Of a DNA stretch of 64,000 nucleotides, positions 35,057 to 44,930 are shown in pieces. Location: positions 1 to 64,000 of the forward strand of contig NZ_JAMFLZ010000010.1 in NCBI RefSeq assembly GCF_023502325.1, in the 5' to 3' direction. The notes below the pieces were generated by a model. It saw only the letters and a program-made list of their open reading frames with translations. It had not been told where the DNA came from and searched no databases. This DNA comes from Wocania_A spongiicola (GTDB lineage Bacteria > Bacteroidota > Bacteroidia > Flavobacteriales > Flavobacteriaceae). Both the position numbers and the translations under genes were made by a program. Position 1 is the stretch's first letter, and every line of letters begins with the position of its first letter.

Positions 35057-36419
35057 GCGTTTGTTTGATGATTTTAATCCTGTATCGGCAAAACAATGGA
35101 AGCAAAAAATTCAAGTCGATTTAAAAGGTGCAGATTATAACGATACTCTCATTTGGAATTCTAACGAAGGTATTTCAGTAAAACCTTTTTATCATGCAGA
35201 TGGATTTAGCAATCTTACAGAAATGCCCAACACTAAAGCAACACAATGGAAAATTTGTCAATCAATTTTTGTTGCTGATGTTATAAAATCTAACTTAAAA
35301 GCCATTAATGCTATTGAAAGAGGCGCAGAAAGCATCAAATTTATTATTCCAAATGATGCAGTTTCTATTGAAGATTTATTAAAAAACATTAACCCATCTA
35401 CTACACCTCTCTATTTTCATTTACAGTTTTTAAATGATGAATATGTTAAACAGCTTTCTACTTTCTCTGCGAAAGCAGTAATCTATGTTCAAACAGACAT
35501 TATTGGAAATTTAGCACGTAGTGGAAACTGGTTTAGCAATTTAAAAGACGACCATAAGCTTTTTGAGTCTATAGTTAAAAGCACAAATACTTTTAGCTTG
35601 GATACCTCATTATATCAAAATTCGGGTGCTAATATGGTCCAGCAACTTGCTTACAGCTTAGCTCATGCCAACGAATATTTAAATCATCTTGACAATATTA
35701 TTGAAAATGAAAAAAAACAATCGCTTCAAGTTACCTTTCAAGTTTCAGTTGGCACCAACTATTTCTTCGAAATTGCAAAACTTAGAGCGCTAAGAATCCT
35801 TTGGAACACTATAGCTTCAGAATATAACATCAACCCAGATTGTCATATTGTAACTAGTCCAAGTAAACGAAATAAAACCCTTTACGATTACAATACCAAT
35901 ATGCTCCGCACCACAACAGAATGTATGAGTGCTATTTTAGGCGGAGCCAATACTATTTGCAATTTGCCATACGATGCTATTTATCATAAAGACAATGAAT
36001 TTGGCGAACGTATTGCCAGAAATCAATTGCTTGTTTTAAAGCATGAAAGTTATTTTGACAAAGTTGATAACCCAGCAGATGGTGCCTATTATATTGAAAA
36101 TCTAACTAATCAACTTGCAGAAAAATCTTTAGAATTATTTAAAGATATAGAAACTAGCGGAGGCTTTTTAAAACAGTTAAAAGAAGGCACAATTCAAAGA
36201 AAAATCAAAGAGAGTGCTGCCAAAGAACAAGAACAATTTGATACTGGTAACGAAATACTTTTAGGAAGTAATAAACATCCTAACGCTAACGATAAAATGA
36301 AACAAGAACTGGAGATATATCCATTTGTAAAAACAAACTCAAGAAAAACTTTAATAGAACCTATTATTGAAAAACGTCTTGCTGAAACATTAGAACAAGA
36401 CCGATTAAAAACCGAATAA
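35049..36419 (+). CDS. mutA: Methylmalonyl-CoA mutase small subunit
   Basis: This 456-residue protein matches the mutase barrel: SAKQWKQKIQVDLKGADYNDTLIWNSNEGISVKPFY at the start, QVSVGTNYFFEIAKLRALRILW, and NMLRTTTECMSAILGGANTICNLPYD. It is shorter than the small subunit of other bacteria (over 600 residues) because it has no B12-binding domain at the end. With MutB it interconverts methylmalonyl-CoA and succinyl-CoA, although catalysis is by the large subunit. The partner gene follows after two lipoprotein genes. Confidence 0.92.
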   Translation: MTKRLFDDFNPVSAKQWKQKIQVDLKGADYNDTLIWNSNEGISVKPFYHADGFSNLTEMPNTKATQWKICQSIFVADVIKSNLKAINAIERGAESIKFIIPNDAVSIEDLLKNINPSTTPLYFHLQFLNDEYVKQLSTFSAKAVIYVQTDIIGNLARSGNWFSNLKDDHKLFESIVKSTNTFSLDTSLYQNSGANMVQQLAYSLAHANEYLNHLDNIIENEKKQSLQVTFQVSVGTNYFFEIAKLRALRILWNTIASEYNINPDCHIVTSPSKRNKTLYDYNTNMLRTTTECMSAILGGANTICNLPYDAIYHKDNEFGERIARNQLLVLKHESYFDKVDNPADGAYYIENLTNQLAEKSLELFKDIETSGGFLKQLKEGTIQRKIKESAAKEQEQFDTGNEILLGSNKHPNANDKMKQELEIYPFVKTNSRKTLIEPIIEKRLAETLEQDRLKTE

Positions 36420-36439
36420 CTTTAAATTTTATAACACCT

Positions 36440-37114
36440 ATGAAAACACAATTTTTTAAACTTTTTGTAATCGCATTAGCTTTTGGTTTGATAAGTTGTA
36501 AAAAAGAAAACACACTATCAGAATACAAATTTGCAGATAAAGGACTTGTTTTAAGCTGCGAAAATGTAAACTCAAAATTATACAGCGAAGCCTTATTTGC
36601 TTTTGAAAATGATATTTTAAATTATTATGGCAAAAACAACCCCAATGCTTCTTTAATTCAAGCTTATGGGCAATTTATAAGAAATTCAATTTATGGTAGA
36701 TTAAAGTTTGGAGACATCGTTTCTCCACATACTGTTAAAGTTTTTGAAACTTTAAAAAATGAAAATGATTTATGGGATGCTAATAACCCAAAAAGCTACT
36801 TAAACTATAATAGTGCTTTAGTAAATTGTATTTCAATAAACATGCAAAATGCCGACTTAAAAACAACATTTAATTCGTTATTAAAAACGAATAGCATGGG
36901 CCCAAAACCATTTGGGGCGCCATTAATGACCAATTACAGATCTACAGCTCAAGATAAATATTTAGCAACCTATATTGCTTTCGATTTATTTTATGCAAAA
37001 CTATTCAACAAAGATTTATCTAAAGTTAATTCTGAGAAGCCTGCACAAAAAGTAGATTTTAATAAATTACCTCCAAAGACAAACACAGGCTCACATGCTG
37101 GACATAATCATTAA
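36440..37114 (+). CDS. Unknown lipoprotein with histidine-rich tail
   Basis: I do not recognise this 224-residue protein. It has a lipoprotein signal with Cys20 in GLISC, a soluble helical body and a closing SHAGHNH that could bind a metal. It lies 20 bp after mutA and 6 bp before another lipoprotein gene, in the mutase transcript. Nothing in the sequence indicates a role in the mutase reaction, which is cytoplasmic. Confidence 0.7.
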   Translation: MKTQFFKLFVIALAFGLISCKKENTLSEYKFADKGLVLSCENVNSKLYSEALFAFENDILNYYGKNNPNASLIQAYGQFIRNSIYGRLKFGDIVSPHTVKVFETLKNENDLWDANNPKSYLNYNSALVNCISINMQNADLKTTFNSLLKTNSMGPKPFGAPLMTNYRSTAQDKYLATYIAFDLFYAKLFNKDLSKVNSEKPAQKVDFNKLPPKTNTGSHAGHNH

Positions 37115-37120
37115 TCTATT

Positions 37121-37756
37121 TTGAAAAAAAACTTTATCATATTATCTGTTTTATATTTTACAATTCTGAGTTGTAAAAAAAATCAAAATAAAGAAACTTC
37201 TAATTTAGAAGGAAAGTTTTATTATTCAAAAGATGCACACTTAAGTTATTATTTTCCAAATGGTTTTAGGTTTTTTATTCCAGGAAACGAAGCCGAATAT
37301 GATAGCATTGTTTCTACAATAAGTAATTCAAAACTTAAAAATATCCTTTTGGGAAATTATGTAGAAAGACACATTAATCCAGCTGCAAAAAGTTTTCAAT
37401 ACTTGTTTAAAGAAGATTCTACGAAATATCAAAATGTTTTTGTGAATGAAGTAGATTATTCTAGACTAAATGACGCTAGAGCTAGTAGTTTTTCATTTAT
37501 GAATAGAGTGCATAAAAATTCAATAAACAAAGACTCTACAAGGCACCTGAACGTGTATAAAGATTATTTTATAAACAAAAAAGATTATCAAATAATTGTA
37601 AACAAAGGTGATTTTTTATTCAATAATGATACTATCTTTTGGGAAAATTATGTCGTCTCAAAATTTTATAGAACATTTTCTATTCAAATAGAATCAAACT
37701 CAGAAATTAATTTCTTACCATACATAGATAAAGTTCAATTTGGAGACAAACGGTAA
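37121..37756 (+). CDS. Unknown lipoprotein
   Basis: This 211-residue protein starts with TTG (TTG AAA AAA AAC), the only start that keeps the signal peptide. The lipobox is TILSC with Cys17. The body is polar and rich in Lys, Asn and Tyr, without a domain I know. It sits between an unknown lipoprotein and mutB, 17 bp from the latter. Confidence 0.65.
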   Translation: MKKNFIILSVLYFTILSCKKNQNKETSNLEGKFYYSKDAHLSYYFPNGFRFFIPGNEAEYDSIVSTISNSKLKNILLGNYVERHINPAAKSFQYLFKEDSTKYQNVFVNEVDYSRLNDARASSFSFMNRVHKNSINKDSTRHLNVYKDYFINKKDYQIIVNKGDFLFNNDTIFWENYVVSKFYRTFSIQIESNSEINFLPYIDKVQFGDKR

Positions 37757-37773
37757 TAAATCAGATTAATTAA

Positions 37774-39891
37774 ATGCGAAAGAACATCCAACATATCAAT
37801 TTAAAGTCTGAAGTTAAAAACTTGAATTTAGAAAACTCTAAATTCTTAACTGCTGAAGATATTCTTGTAAAATCAAATTATTCTAAAAGCGATTTGCAAG
37901 ACGCTGAGCAATTAAATTTTGTTGCTGGAATAGCACCAAACCTTCGTGGACCATACAGTACTATGTATGTTCGAAGACCTTGGACCATTCGTCAATATGC
38001 TGGATTTTCAACAGCCGAGGAAAGTAATGCCTTTTACAGACGTAATTTGGCTGCTGGTCAAAAAGGATTATCAGTTGCTTTTGATTTAGCAACACATCGT
38101 GGATATGATAGCGACCATGAACGTGTGGTTGGAGATGTTGGAAAAGCAGGTGTAGCCATCGACTCTGTTGAGGATATGAAAGTGCTTTTTGATCAAATTC
38201 CACTTGATAAAATGTCGGTTTCTATGACCATGAATGGGGCTGTTTTACCAATTATGGCATTTTATATAGTGGCAGCTGAAGAGCAAGGCGTAAAACCAGA
38301 ACAGTTGGCTGGAACCATTCAAAATGATATTTTAAAAGAATTTATGGTTCGTAATACTTACATATATCCGCCAACACCATCAATGAAAATCATCTCAGAT
38401 ATTTTTGAGTTTACAAGTAAAAACATGCCCAAATTTAATAGCATTAGTATTTCTGGTTATCACATGCAAGAAGCTGGAGCAACCTGTGATATTGAATTAG
38501 CTTATACTTTAGCAGATGGTTTAGAATATATTAGAAAAGGGCTAGCTGCAGGTATGAACATTGACACCTTTGCGCCTCGTCTATCTTTTTTCTGGGCCAT
38601 CGGTATGAATCATTTTATGGAAATTGCTAAAATGCGAGCAGCGCGTATGTTGTGGGCTAAATTAGTAAAGCAATTTAACCCAAAGAATGATAAATCTTTA
38701 GCCTTACGTACACATTGTCAAACAAGTGGTTGGAGTTTAACTGAGCAAGACCCATTTAACAATGTAGCTCGAACTACCATTGAAGCAGCCGCAGCTGCCT
38801 TTGGAGGCACTCAATCTTTACACACAAACGCATTAGATGAAGCCATTGCTTTACCAACCGATTTTTCGGCACGTATTGCAAGAAACACACAAATATTTTT
38901 ACAAGAAGAAACTAAAATCACTAAAACTGTTGATCCTTGGGCTGGAAGTTTTTATGTTGAAAAACTTACTCATGATATAGCTCAAAAAGCATGGTCGCTT
39001 ATAGAAGAAGTTGAAGAACTTGGAGGCATGACTAAAGCTATTGAAGCTGGCATACCAAAAATTAGAATTGAAGAAGCTGCAGCTCGTAAACAAGCACGTA
39101 TAGATTCAAGCCAAGATATTATTGTTGGTGTTAATAAATATAGATTAGAAGAAGAAGACCCCATTCAAACTTTAGAGGTTGACAATCAAACGGTTCGTAA
39201 TCAGCAAATTGAAAGTTTAAACAAGATTAAATCCAAAAGAAATTCAGATAAAGTTAAGATCGCTTTATCGAAATTAACCGATGCAGCTCGAACAGGACAA
39301 GAAAATTTATTAGCTTTAGCAGTTGAGGCTGCTCGCGAACGAGCAACTTTAGGTGAAATTAGTGATGCTCTAGAAGCCGAATTCGGGCGTTATAAAGCAC
39401 AAATTAAATCATTTTCTGGTGTGTATAGTAAAGAAATAAAAGACGATGAAAGCTTTAAAAAAGCAAAAGAGTTAGCAGATATTTTTGCAGAGCAGGATGG
39501 TAGAAGACCTCGAATAATGATTGCAAAAATGGGGCAAGATGGGCATGATCGTGGCGCAAAAGTAGTAGCTACTGGTTATGCTGATGTTGGTTTTGATGTA
39601 GATATTGGTCCTTTATTTCAAACGCCGCAAGAAGCAGCTAAACAAGCTGTAGAAAACGATGTACATATTTTAGGCGTTTCATCTTTAGCAGCTGGACACA
39701 AAACCCTAGTACCGCAAGTTATTGAAGCATTAAAAAACTATGGGCGCGATGATATTATGGTAATTGTTGGAGGTGTCATCCCAAAGCAAGATTATCAATA
39801 TTTATTTGACGCTGGTGCTGTAGCAGTATTTGGACCTGGCACAAAAATTAGTGACGCTGCCATTAAAATTTTGGAGATTTTGATTGATTAA
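37774..39891 (+). CDS. mutB: Methylmalonyl-CoA mutase large subunit
   Basis: This 705-residue enzyme has the catalytic barrel (about 40-560; YSTMYVRRPWTIRQYAGFSTAEESNAFYRRNLAAGQKGLSVAFDLATHRGYDSDH and TRTIEAAAAAFGG-like block) and a carboxy-terminal cobalamin-binding domain (about 570-705) with the base-off motif DGHDRGAKVVA. It converts methylmalonyl-CoA to succinyl-CoA with adenosylcobalamin. Substrate Tyr and Arg residues lie in the amino-terminal stretch quoted. It probably pairs with the short MutA encoded 1.4 kb upstream. Confidence 0.95.
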   Translation: MRKNIQHINLKSEVKNLNLENSKFLTAEDILVKSNYSKSDLQDAEQLNFVAGIAPNLRGPYSTMYVRRPWTIRQYAGFSTAEESNAFYRRNLAAGQKGLSVAFDLATHRGYDSDHERVVGDVGKAGVAIDSVEDMKVLFDQIPLDKMSVSMTMNGAVLPIMAFYIVAAEEQGVKPEQLAGTIQNDILKEFMVRNTYIYPPTPSMKIISDIFEFTSKNMPKFNSISISGYHMQEAGATCDIELAYTLADGLEYIRKGLAAGMNIDTFAPRLSFFWAIGMNHFMEIAKMRAARMLWAKLVKQFNPKNDKSLALRTHCQTSGWSLTEQDPFNNVARTTIEAAAAAFGGTQSLHTNALDEAIALPTDFSARIARNTQIFLQEETKITKTVDPWAGSFYVEKLTHDIAQKAWSLIEEVEELGGMTKAIEAGIPKIRIEEAAARKQARIDSSQDIIVGVNKYRLEEEDPIQTLEVDNQTVRNQQIESLNKIKSKRNSDKVKIALSKLTDAARTGQENLLALAVEAARERATLGEISDALEAEFGRYKAQIKSFSGVYSKEIKDDESFKKAKELADIFAEQDGRRPRIMIAKMGQDGHDRGAKVVATGYADVGFDVDIGPLFQTPQEAAKQAVENDVHILGVSSLAAGHKTLVPQVIEALKNYGRDDIMVIVGGVIPKQDYQYLFDAGAVAVFGPGTKISDAAIKILEILID

Positions 39892-39930
39892 GTATAAATG
39901 TTCTAATTTCAACTAACTACTAACAATCAA

Positions 39931-41052
39931 ATGGATAATTTATCAATAATAGGAGTAATAAGCTTTGTAATAGTTGCTCTATTTTTACTTTTCTCTACTT
40001 TCTTATTAACAGTAAAAACCACAAAAAAACTTAGCAATCAACTCTTAGCTAGTTTTTTAATTATTACAGCTATAGATATTAGCGTATTTTTTTATCATAA
40101 TTTTATTGAGCTTCCACCAATAATTGAAATGCTAAGAATACAAATTTCTGCTTTTAAAGACCCATTTCTTTTTCTTTATATCCTTTCTGTAATTTATTCA
40201 GATTTTAAACTTAAAACTAAGCACCTTGTTCATTTAGTCCCTTGGATAATAAATATCTTCATATTATTACCTAATTTCTTTATGGCTTCTGAAAGTGCTC
40301 AAATTGATTTTTTATCTAATTTCAATGAAACTACAGAATCTTATTATATTTCTATATTAGGTAAGATTATTGAGGTCATTTATATTATCGCAGAAATTTA
40401 TTATCTATTAAGGTATCGTAAATTATTATTAGAAAATTACACTAGTAAAGATGCTTTTTATAATTATCATTGGGTAAAACAACTCATCATATTTATACTT
40501 ATTGGCCAAGTATTAACTTTTATAAAAGCTGTTATTAGGGATTCTGGAGATTTTGATATAGAATTTGTAAATATTTTTAGAATCATTTTATTAGCATTCG
40601 GATTATTCTTTAGCTTTTGGTTAGTGTTTAAGGCTCTTTTATCTCCAAAGTTATTTAGAGGAATTGAGGTCAACCTTCGTTTATCTAAAGAAATGATTAC
40701 TAATGATGATGAAAAAGATAATAATCAAATTCAACTCATAAAAAATTATATGGATAAAGAAGAACCGTTTTTAGACCCTTCTCTAACCGTAAAAAGCCTG
40801 TCAGAAAAAATGGATTTACCACATCGTGAATTATCTATTTTAATAAACCAAGAACTTGGACAACACTTTTTCGATTTCATAAATAAATATCGTATCGAAA
40901 AAGCCATGTCAATATTAAAAGATCCTTCAAAAAAGAAACACACTGTACTCGAAATTTTGTACGAAGTTGGATTTAATTCAAAATCTTCATTTAATACCGC
41001 TTTTAAAAAGCATACAGGTACAACACCAACTGCTTACCGTAAAACTGCATAA
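39931..41052 (+). CDS. AraC-family regulator with a membrane-embedded sensor domain
   Basis: This 373-residue protein has about seven hydrophobic segments in residues 1-235, then an AraC-type double helix-turn-helix (about 275-373, EKMDLPHRELSILINQELGQHFFDFINKYRIEKAMSIL and ILYEVGFNSKSSFNTAFKKHTGTTPTAYR). Such membrane-bound AraC proteins occur in Bacteroidota; their signals are unknown. The gene is followed by a repeat of the 11-mer AAAGTCGAACG and then by a TonB receptor gene, which it may regulate (inference). Confidence 0.85.
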   Translation: MDNLSIIGVISFVIVALFLLFSTFLLTVKTTKKLSNQLLASFLIITAIDISVFFYHNFIELPPIIEMLRIQISAFKDPFLFLYILSVIYSDFKLKTKHLVHLVPWIINIFILLPNFFMASESAQIDFLSNFNETTESYYISILGKIIEVIYIIAEIYYLLRYRKLLLENYTSKDAFYNYHWVKQLIIFILIGQVLTFIKAVIRDSGDFDIEFVNIFRIILLAFGLFFSFWLVFKALLSPKLFRGIEVNLRLSKEMITNDDEKDNNQIQLIKNYMDKEEPFLDPSLTVKSLSEKMDLPHRELSILINQELGQHFFDFINKYRIEKAMSILKDPSKKKHTVLEILYEVGFNSKSSFNTAFKKHTGTTPTAYRKTA

Positions 41053-41068
41053 ACAAAGGACTCTGTAA

Positions 41069-41130
41069 AAAGTCGAACGTTTTAATTGAGAAAGTCGAAC
41101 GCATTTTTTTTTAGAAATGCGTTCGACTTT
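41069..41130. repeat. Triple 11-mer: two direct and one inverted copy, with hairpin
   Basis: AAAGTCGAACG occurs at 41069-41079 and 41091-41101 (22-bp period), and inverted at 41120-41130. The last two copies form a 16-bp perfect stem (41091-41106 / 41115-41130) with an 8-nt loop and a TTTT-containing flank. It could be a terminator of the AraC-type gene, an operator of the following receptor gene, or both. The direct pair at 22 bp is the usual spacing of AraC-family half-sites. Confidence 0.6.
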
Positions 41131-41213
41131 TTATAATCGGTCGTGTATCGTTTCCTTCCGTTAGATATTTGCTTCAAATAAAAACAAGTATCAATTTTAA
41201 AACGAAAAATATT

Positions 41214-43589
41214 ATGAAACGTTTAATTACTCTACTCCTTTTAATGTTTCCAACATTATTAATTTCACAAGTTAACATTAAAGGAAAAGTTACAGGTCAA
41301 TCACAAGCCGTAGCTTGGGCAAATGTAGTTTTAACAAACTTAAATGATGATATTATTACAGGAAGTATAACAGATGATTATGGCACATTTAACTTAAAAG
41401 CAGAACCAGGAACTTACAAATTAACAATTAGTTTTATAGGTTATAATAGTTTCGCAAAAGAAATAACCCTAAAAAATGATTTAGACTTAGGCGCTATAGT
41501 ATTAAAAGCAGATAACACACTTGACGAAATAGTTATAACTCATCAAAAAAAATTAATTGAACAAAAACCAGATCGAATAATTTTTAATGTTGAAAATAGT
41601 GTAACCGCTATTGGTGGCGATGCTTTAGATGCATTACGAATTGCTCCAGGTTTAAGAGTTCGTAATAATAGTATTAATTTACTAGGTAGAGGTGAATCTA
41701 GAGTTATGATTAATGGTCGTTTATTACAACTTTCAGCCGAAGACTTAACAAGTTACTTAAATTCTATATCTGCCAGCGATATTAAAAAAATTGAAGTTAT
41801 AACCACCCCTCCTGCAAAGTATGAAGCTGCAGGCAATGGCGGACTTATTAATATTGTTTTAAAGAAAGGGCAGCTAAACTCTTGGAAAAACACCATTTCT
41901 ATTGCTGAAAATATTAACACTTATCATTTTACAACATTAAGAAATAGCCTATTATACAACAAGAGTAAATTAAGTCTTTCTTTTAATGTAAATGGTGTGA
42001 AAGGAAACTCAAGAAATATTGAAGATTTTCAAGTGTATTACCCAAACAGCACTTGGGATATTGATATAAACTCCAAGGAAAGAGAAGATAATCTATCAGT
42101 ACAGTTTCTGTTGGATTATGGTATAACTGAGAACACAACTATTGGGGTTCAATATTTAGGAAATACCAAAACACCAGATCTTACAGACAAGAGTATTTCA
42201 AGAATTTTTAATCATTCAAACACCCTAGATTCTTTACTTATTAATAATGGAAATAATCATTCAAAAGTAAACAGCCATTTAATTAACCTACATGCAAATA
42301 CTAAATTGGATAGCTTAGGAAAGAGTATTTCTTTTGATGTAGACTATTTTACATACGATTCTAATCAGAACAGAGATTTTATAACAAATAGTTTTGCTCC
42401 AAATAATGATTTCTTGGGCGTAAATGCTACAGCAAATAACTTTTCAAATCAAAAAATAGAAAATTTCAGTGTTAAAACAGATGTAGAACATCCTTCAAAA
42501 TTCATTAACCTGTCTTATGGTGCAAAAATTAGCAGCATTAAAAACAATAGTGATATTCAGTTTTTTAATACCATAACAGGAACTCCAGTTTTTGACTCGA
42601 ATATATCCAACACATTTAAATACGAAGAAAACAATCAAGCCATTTACATTAGTGGATTAAAAAAAATAAATGAAAAGTGGAATGTACAATTAGGTCTAAG
42701 GCTGGAAAACACGAAAACTAAAGGCTTTTCGGTAGAATTAAATGAAACGAATACTGATAGCTATACAAAACTGTTTCCTTCTTTTTACGCAAGTTATAAT
42801 AAAAATGAAAACAATAGTTTTTCATTAAGTTATGGAAAACGTATTGAAAGACCTCGTTTTAGAGACTTAAACCCTTTTCGATCTGTTATTAGTAGTAATA
42901 CATTTAGTGTTGGAAATCCTTTTTTAAGACCTTCATTTGTAGATAGTTTTGAGTTTAAACACACTCACAAAAACAAATATACAACCAATGCTTTTTTAAG
43001 TATTAGAAACGACGGAGCTAGTGTTATTTTTACTTCAGATGTTGAAAATAGCACACAAATTGTAACCCGATCAAATTTTTTCAAACAGTATATCTATGGC
43101 ATTGGAGAAAGCTTCCTATTTAACAAGGTTTCTTGGTGGCAAAGTCAAAATAGCCTGAATGTTATTGGTTCGAAAACAGAATTTACTATGGATATTGGAG
43201 CAAAACCTCAAAATGGCATCATGTTTAGTGCAAATTCTAGCAATAAAATCACTATAAGTAAATCTACAAAGTTACAAATAGATGCCTCTTATGATTCTCC
43301 TTTTAAAGCTGGTCTATTCAGTGTAGGAGAAACCTATAGCCTAGATTTAGGTGTTAGTAAACAGTTTTTAGATAAAGATTTACAAGTTGCTATATTAATA
43401 AAAGATGTTTTTAACACATCCAGCTTAAACAACTTAGAGTCTACTGTAAATAGTGTAAAACAAGTATATGGACAAAATGATAACAATCGTTTTATCAGAC
43501 TTTCTGCTAGTTATAGTTTTGGGAATAAAAAAATAAATGAGAAAAGACGAAACTTTGGAAATGAAGAGGAAAGAAGAAGAACGAATTAA
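41214..43589 (+). CDS. TonB-dependent receptor, outer-membrane beta-barrel family
   Basis: The start is the ATG at 41214 (MKRLITLLLL), which begins a proper signal peptide; the in-frame upstream codons lack one. The 791-residue protein has a carboxypeptidase-like domain (about 20-95, ANVVLTNLNDDIITGSITDDYGTFNLKAEPG), a plug with LRIAPGLRVRNNSINLLGRGESRVMINGR and GNGGLINIVLKKG, and a barrel. It belongs to the group without a SusD partner. The ligand is unknown. A repeated 11-mer upstream and the AraC-type gene point to local control. Confidence 0.85.
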   Translation: MKRLITLLLLMFPTLLISQVNIKGKVTGQSQAVAWANVVLTNLNDDIITGSITDDYGTFNLKAEPGTYKLTISFIGYNSFAKEITLKNDLDLGAIVLKADNTLDEIVITHQKKLIEQKPDRIIFNVENSVTAIGGDALDALRIAPGLRVRNNSINLLGRGESRVMINGRLLQLSAEDLTSYLNSISASDIKKIEVITTPPAKYEAAGNGGLINIVLKKGQLNSWKNTISIAENINTYHFTTLRNSLLYNKSKLSLSFNVNGVKGNSRNIEDFQVYYPNSTWDIDINSKEREDNLSVQFLLDYGITENTTIGVQYLGNTKTPDLTDKSISRIFNHSNTLDSLLINNGNNHSKVNSHLINLHANTKLDSLGKSISFDVDYFTYDSNQNRDFITNSFAPNNDFLGVNATANNFSNQKIENFSVKTDVEHPSKFINLSYGAKISSIKNNSDIQFFNTITGTPVFDSNISNTFKYEENNQAIYISGLKKINEKWNVQLGLRLENTKTKGFSVELNETNTDSYTKLFPSFYASYNKNENNSFSLSYGKRIERPRFRDLNPFRSVISSNTFSVGNPFLRPSFVDSFEFKHTHKNKYTTNAFLSIRNDGASVIFTSDVENSTQIVTRSNFFKQYIYGIGESFLFNKVSWWQSQNSLNVIGSKTEFTMDIGAKPQNGIMFSANSSNKITISKSTKLQIDASYDSPFKAGLFSVGETYSLDLGVSKQFLDKDLQVAILIKDVFNTSSLNNLESTVNSVKQVYGQNDNNRFIRLSASYSFGNKKINEKRRNFGNEEERRRTN

Positions 43590-43678
43590 ATATAATTACT
43601 TTAATAAAGTATAGCTATATTTTTTATTTCGATAGATTCTATTATATTCATAAAAATAAATAATTTAAAAAGCTAAAA

Positions 43679-44878
43679 ATGAAAACTTTAAACCCATTAA
43701 TACTTCTACTCTTTATTGCGTTTTCTAGTTGTAGTAAAGAAAAAATGTCATCTAAAAAACAATGGTTTAAAGGTAATTTACACACACATTCTTATTGGAG
43801 CGATGGTGACGAGTTTCCTGAAATTATTATGGATTGGTACAAGAGTAACGATTACCAGTTTGTAGCTTTAACTGATCATAATACTTTAGCTGAAGGTGAT
43901 AAATGGATAACTATTTCAGGAGATTCTATTTATCAAAAAGCTTTTAAAAACTATTTGAATACTTATGGTTCAAACTGGGTTAACCATAGAATGGATTCTT
44001 TAAACCAAATACAAGTAAAATTAAAAACCTATAATGAATACAAGACGAAGTTTGAAGAAGATGGTAAATTTTTAATTATTCAGTCTGAAGAAATAACAGA
44101 TCATTTCAATAATAAGCCTATACATATTAATGCCACAAATGTTAAACAGAAAATAAATCCGCAAGGAGGCAATAGTGTATTAGAAGTGATGCAAAATAAC
44201 TTAGATGCAGCAGCTAAACAAAAGAAAGCTTTAAATATACCTATGATAACTCATATAAATCATCCTAATTTTGGATATGCTATTGGTCTTGAAGAAATGA
44301 AAGCTTTAAAAAACGAACAATTTTTCGAGGTATATAATGGGCATCCAACTGTGCATAATTCTGGAGATGCAGACCACATGTCAACAGAAATGATGTGGGA
44401 TTATATTAACATAGCTTATATTGAAAATAATAAACCCTTAATGTACGGACTTGCTACTGATGATTCTCATCATTATCATAGAAAAGGTAGTAAATGGAGT
44501 AATGCTGGTAGAGGCTGGATTATGGTACAAGCAGACTCATTAAATCCTAAATCTTTAATAAATGCTATGGAAGCAGGACAATTTTATGCAAGTACTGGCG
44601 TAGAATTAAAAGATTTATCATTCAAAAACAACATGCTTTTTGTTGAAGTTAAAGAAGATAAAAATACTACTTATAAAATTTCTTTTATTGGATGTAAAAA
44701 GGGACAAGGAGAACCTGAAGAATTTGCTACTAATGAAGGAAATAAAGCTAACTTTAAATTAACAAACGAGATGCTTTATGTAAGGTGTAAAATAACTTCT
44801 TCAAAGTTACACCAAAATCCTATTGAAGATTTATTGTTTGAAAATGCGTGGACTCAACCTTTTACTTTTTCAGAATAA
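43679..44878 (+). CDS. PHP-domain lipoprotein (metal-dependent hydrolase-like)
   Basis: This 399-residue protein has a lipoprotein signal with Cys19 in FSSC and a PHP-type metal-site pattern: NLHTHSYWSDG, ALTDHNTL, ITHINHPN and GLATDDSHHYH. Such proteins hydrolyse phosphoesters; the substrate of this group is unknown. The carboxy-terminal part (about 315-399) is beta-rich, perhaps a separate sugar- or protein-binding domain. It lies 89 bp after the TonB receptor gene and ends at a strong two-way terminator. Confidence 0.8.
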   Translation: MKTLNPLILLLFIAFSSCSKEKMSSKKQWFKGNLHTHSYWSDGDEFPEIIMDWYKSNDYQFVALTDHNTLAEGDKWITISGDSIYQKAFKNYLNTYGSNWVNHRMDSLNQIQVKLKTYNEYKTKFEEDGKFLIIQSEEITDHFNNKPIHINATNVKQKINPQGGNSVLEVMQNNLDAAAKQKKALNIPMITHINHPNFGYAIGLEEMKALKNEQFFEVYNGHPTVHNSGDADHMSTEMMWDYINIAYIENNKPLMYGLATDDSHHYHRKGSKWSNAGRGWIMVQADSLNPKSLINAMEAGQFYASTGVELKDLSFKNNMLFVEVKEDKNTTYKISFIGCKKGQGEPEEFATNEGNKANFKLTNEMLYVRCKITSSKLHQNPIEDLLFENAWTQPFTFSE

Positions 44879-44916
44879 AAAAAGCCAATCTATAAAAATA
44901 TAGATTGGCTTTTTTT
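44877..44916. terminator. Two-way terminator
   Basis: An 18-bp perfect stem (44877-44894 / 44899-44916) with an AAAA loop lies between the convergent PHP-type and M16 genes, with A and T runs on both sides. Confidence 0.85.
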
Positions 44917-44930
44917 CATCAAGATAGTTA

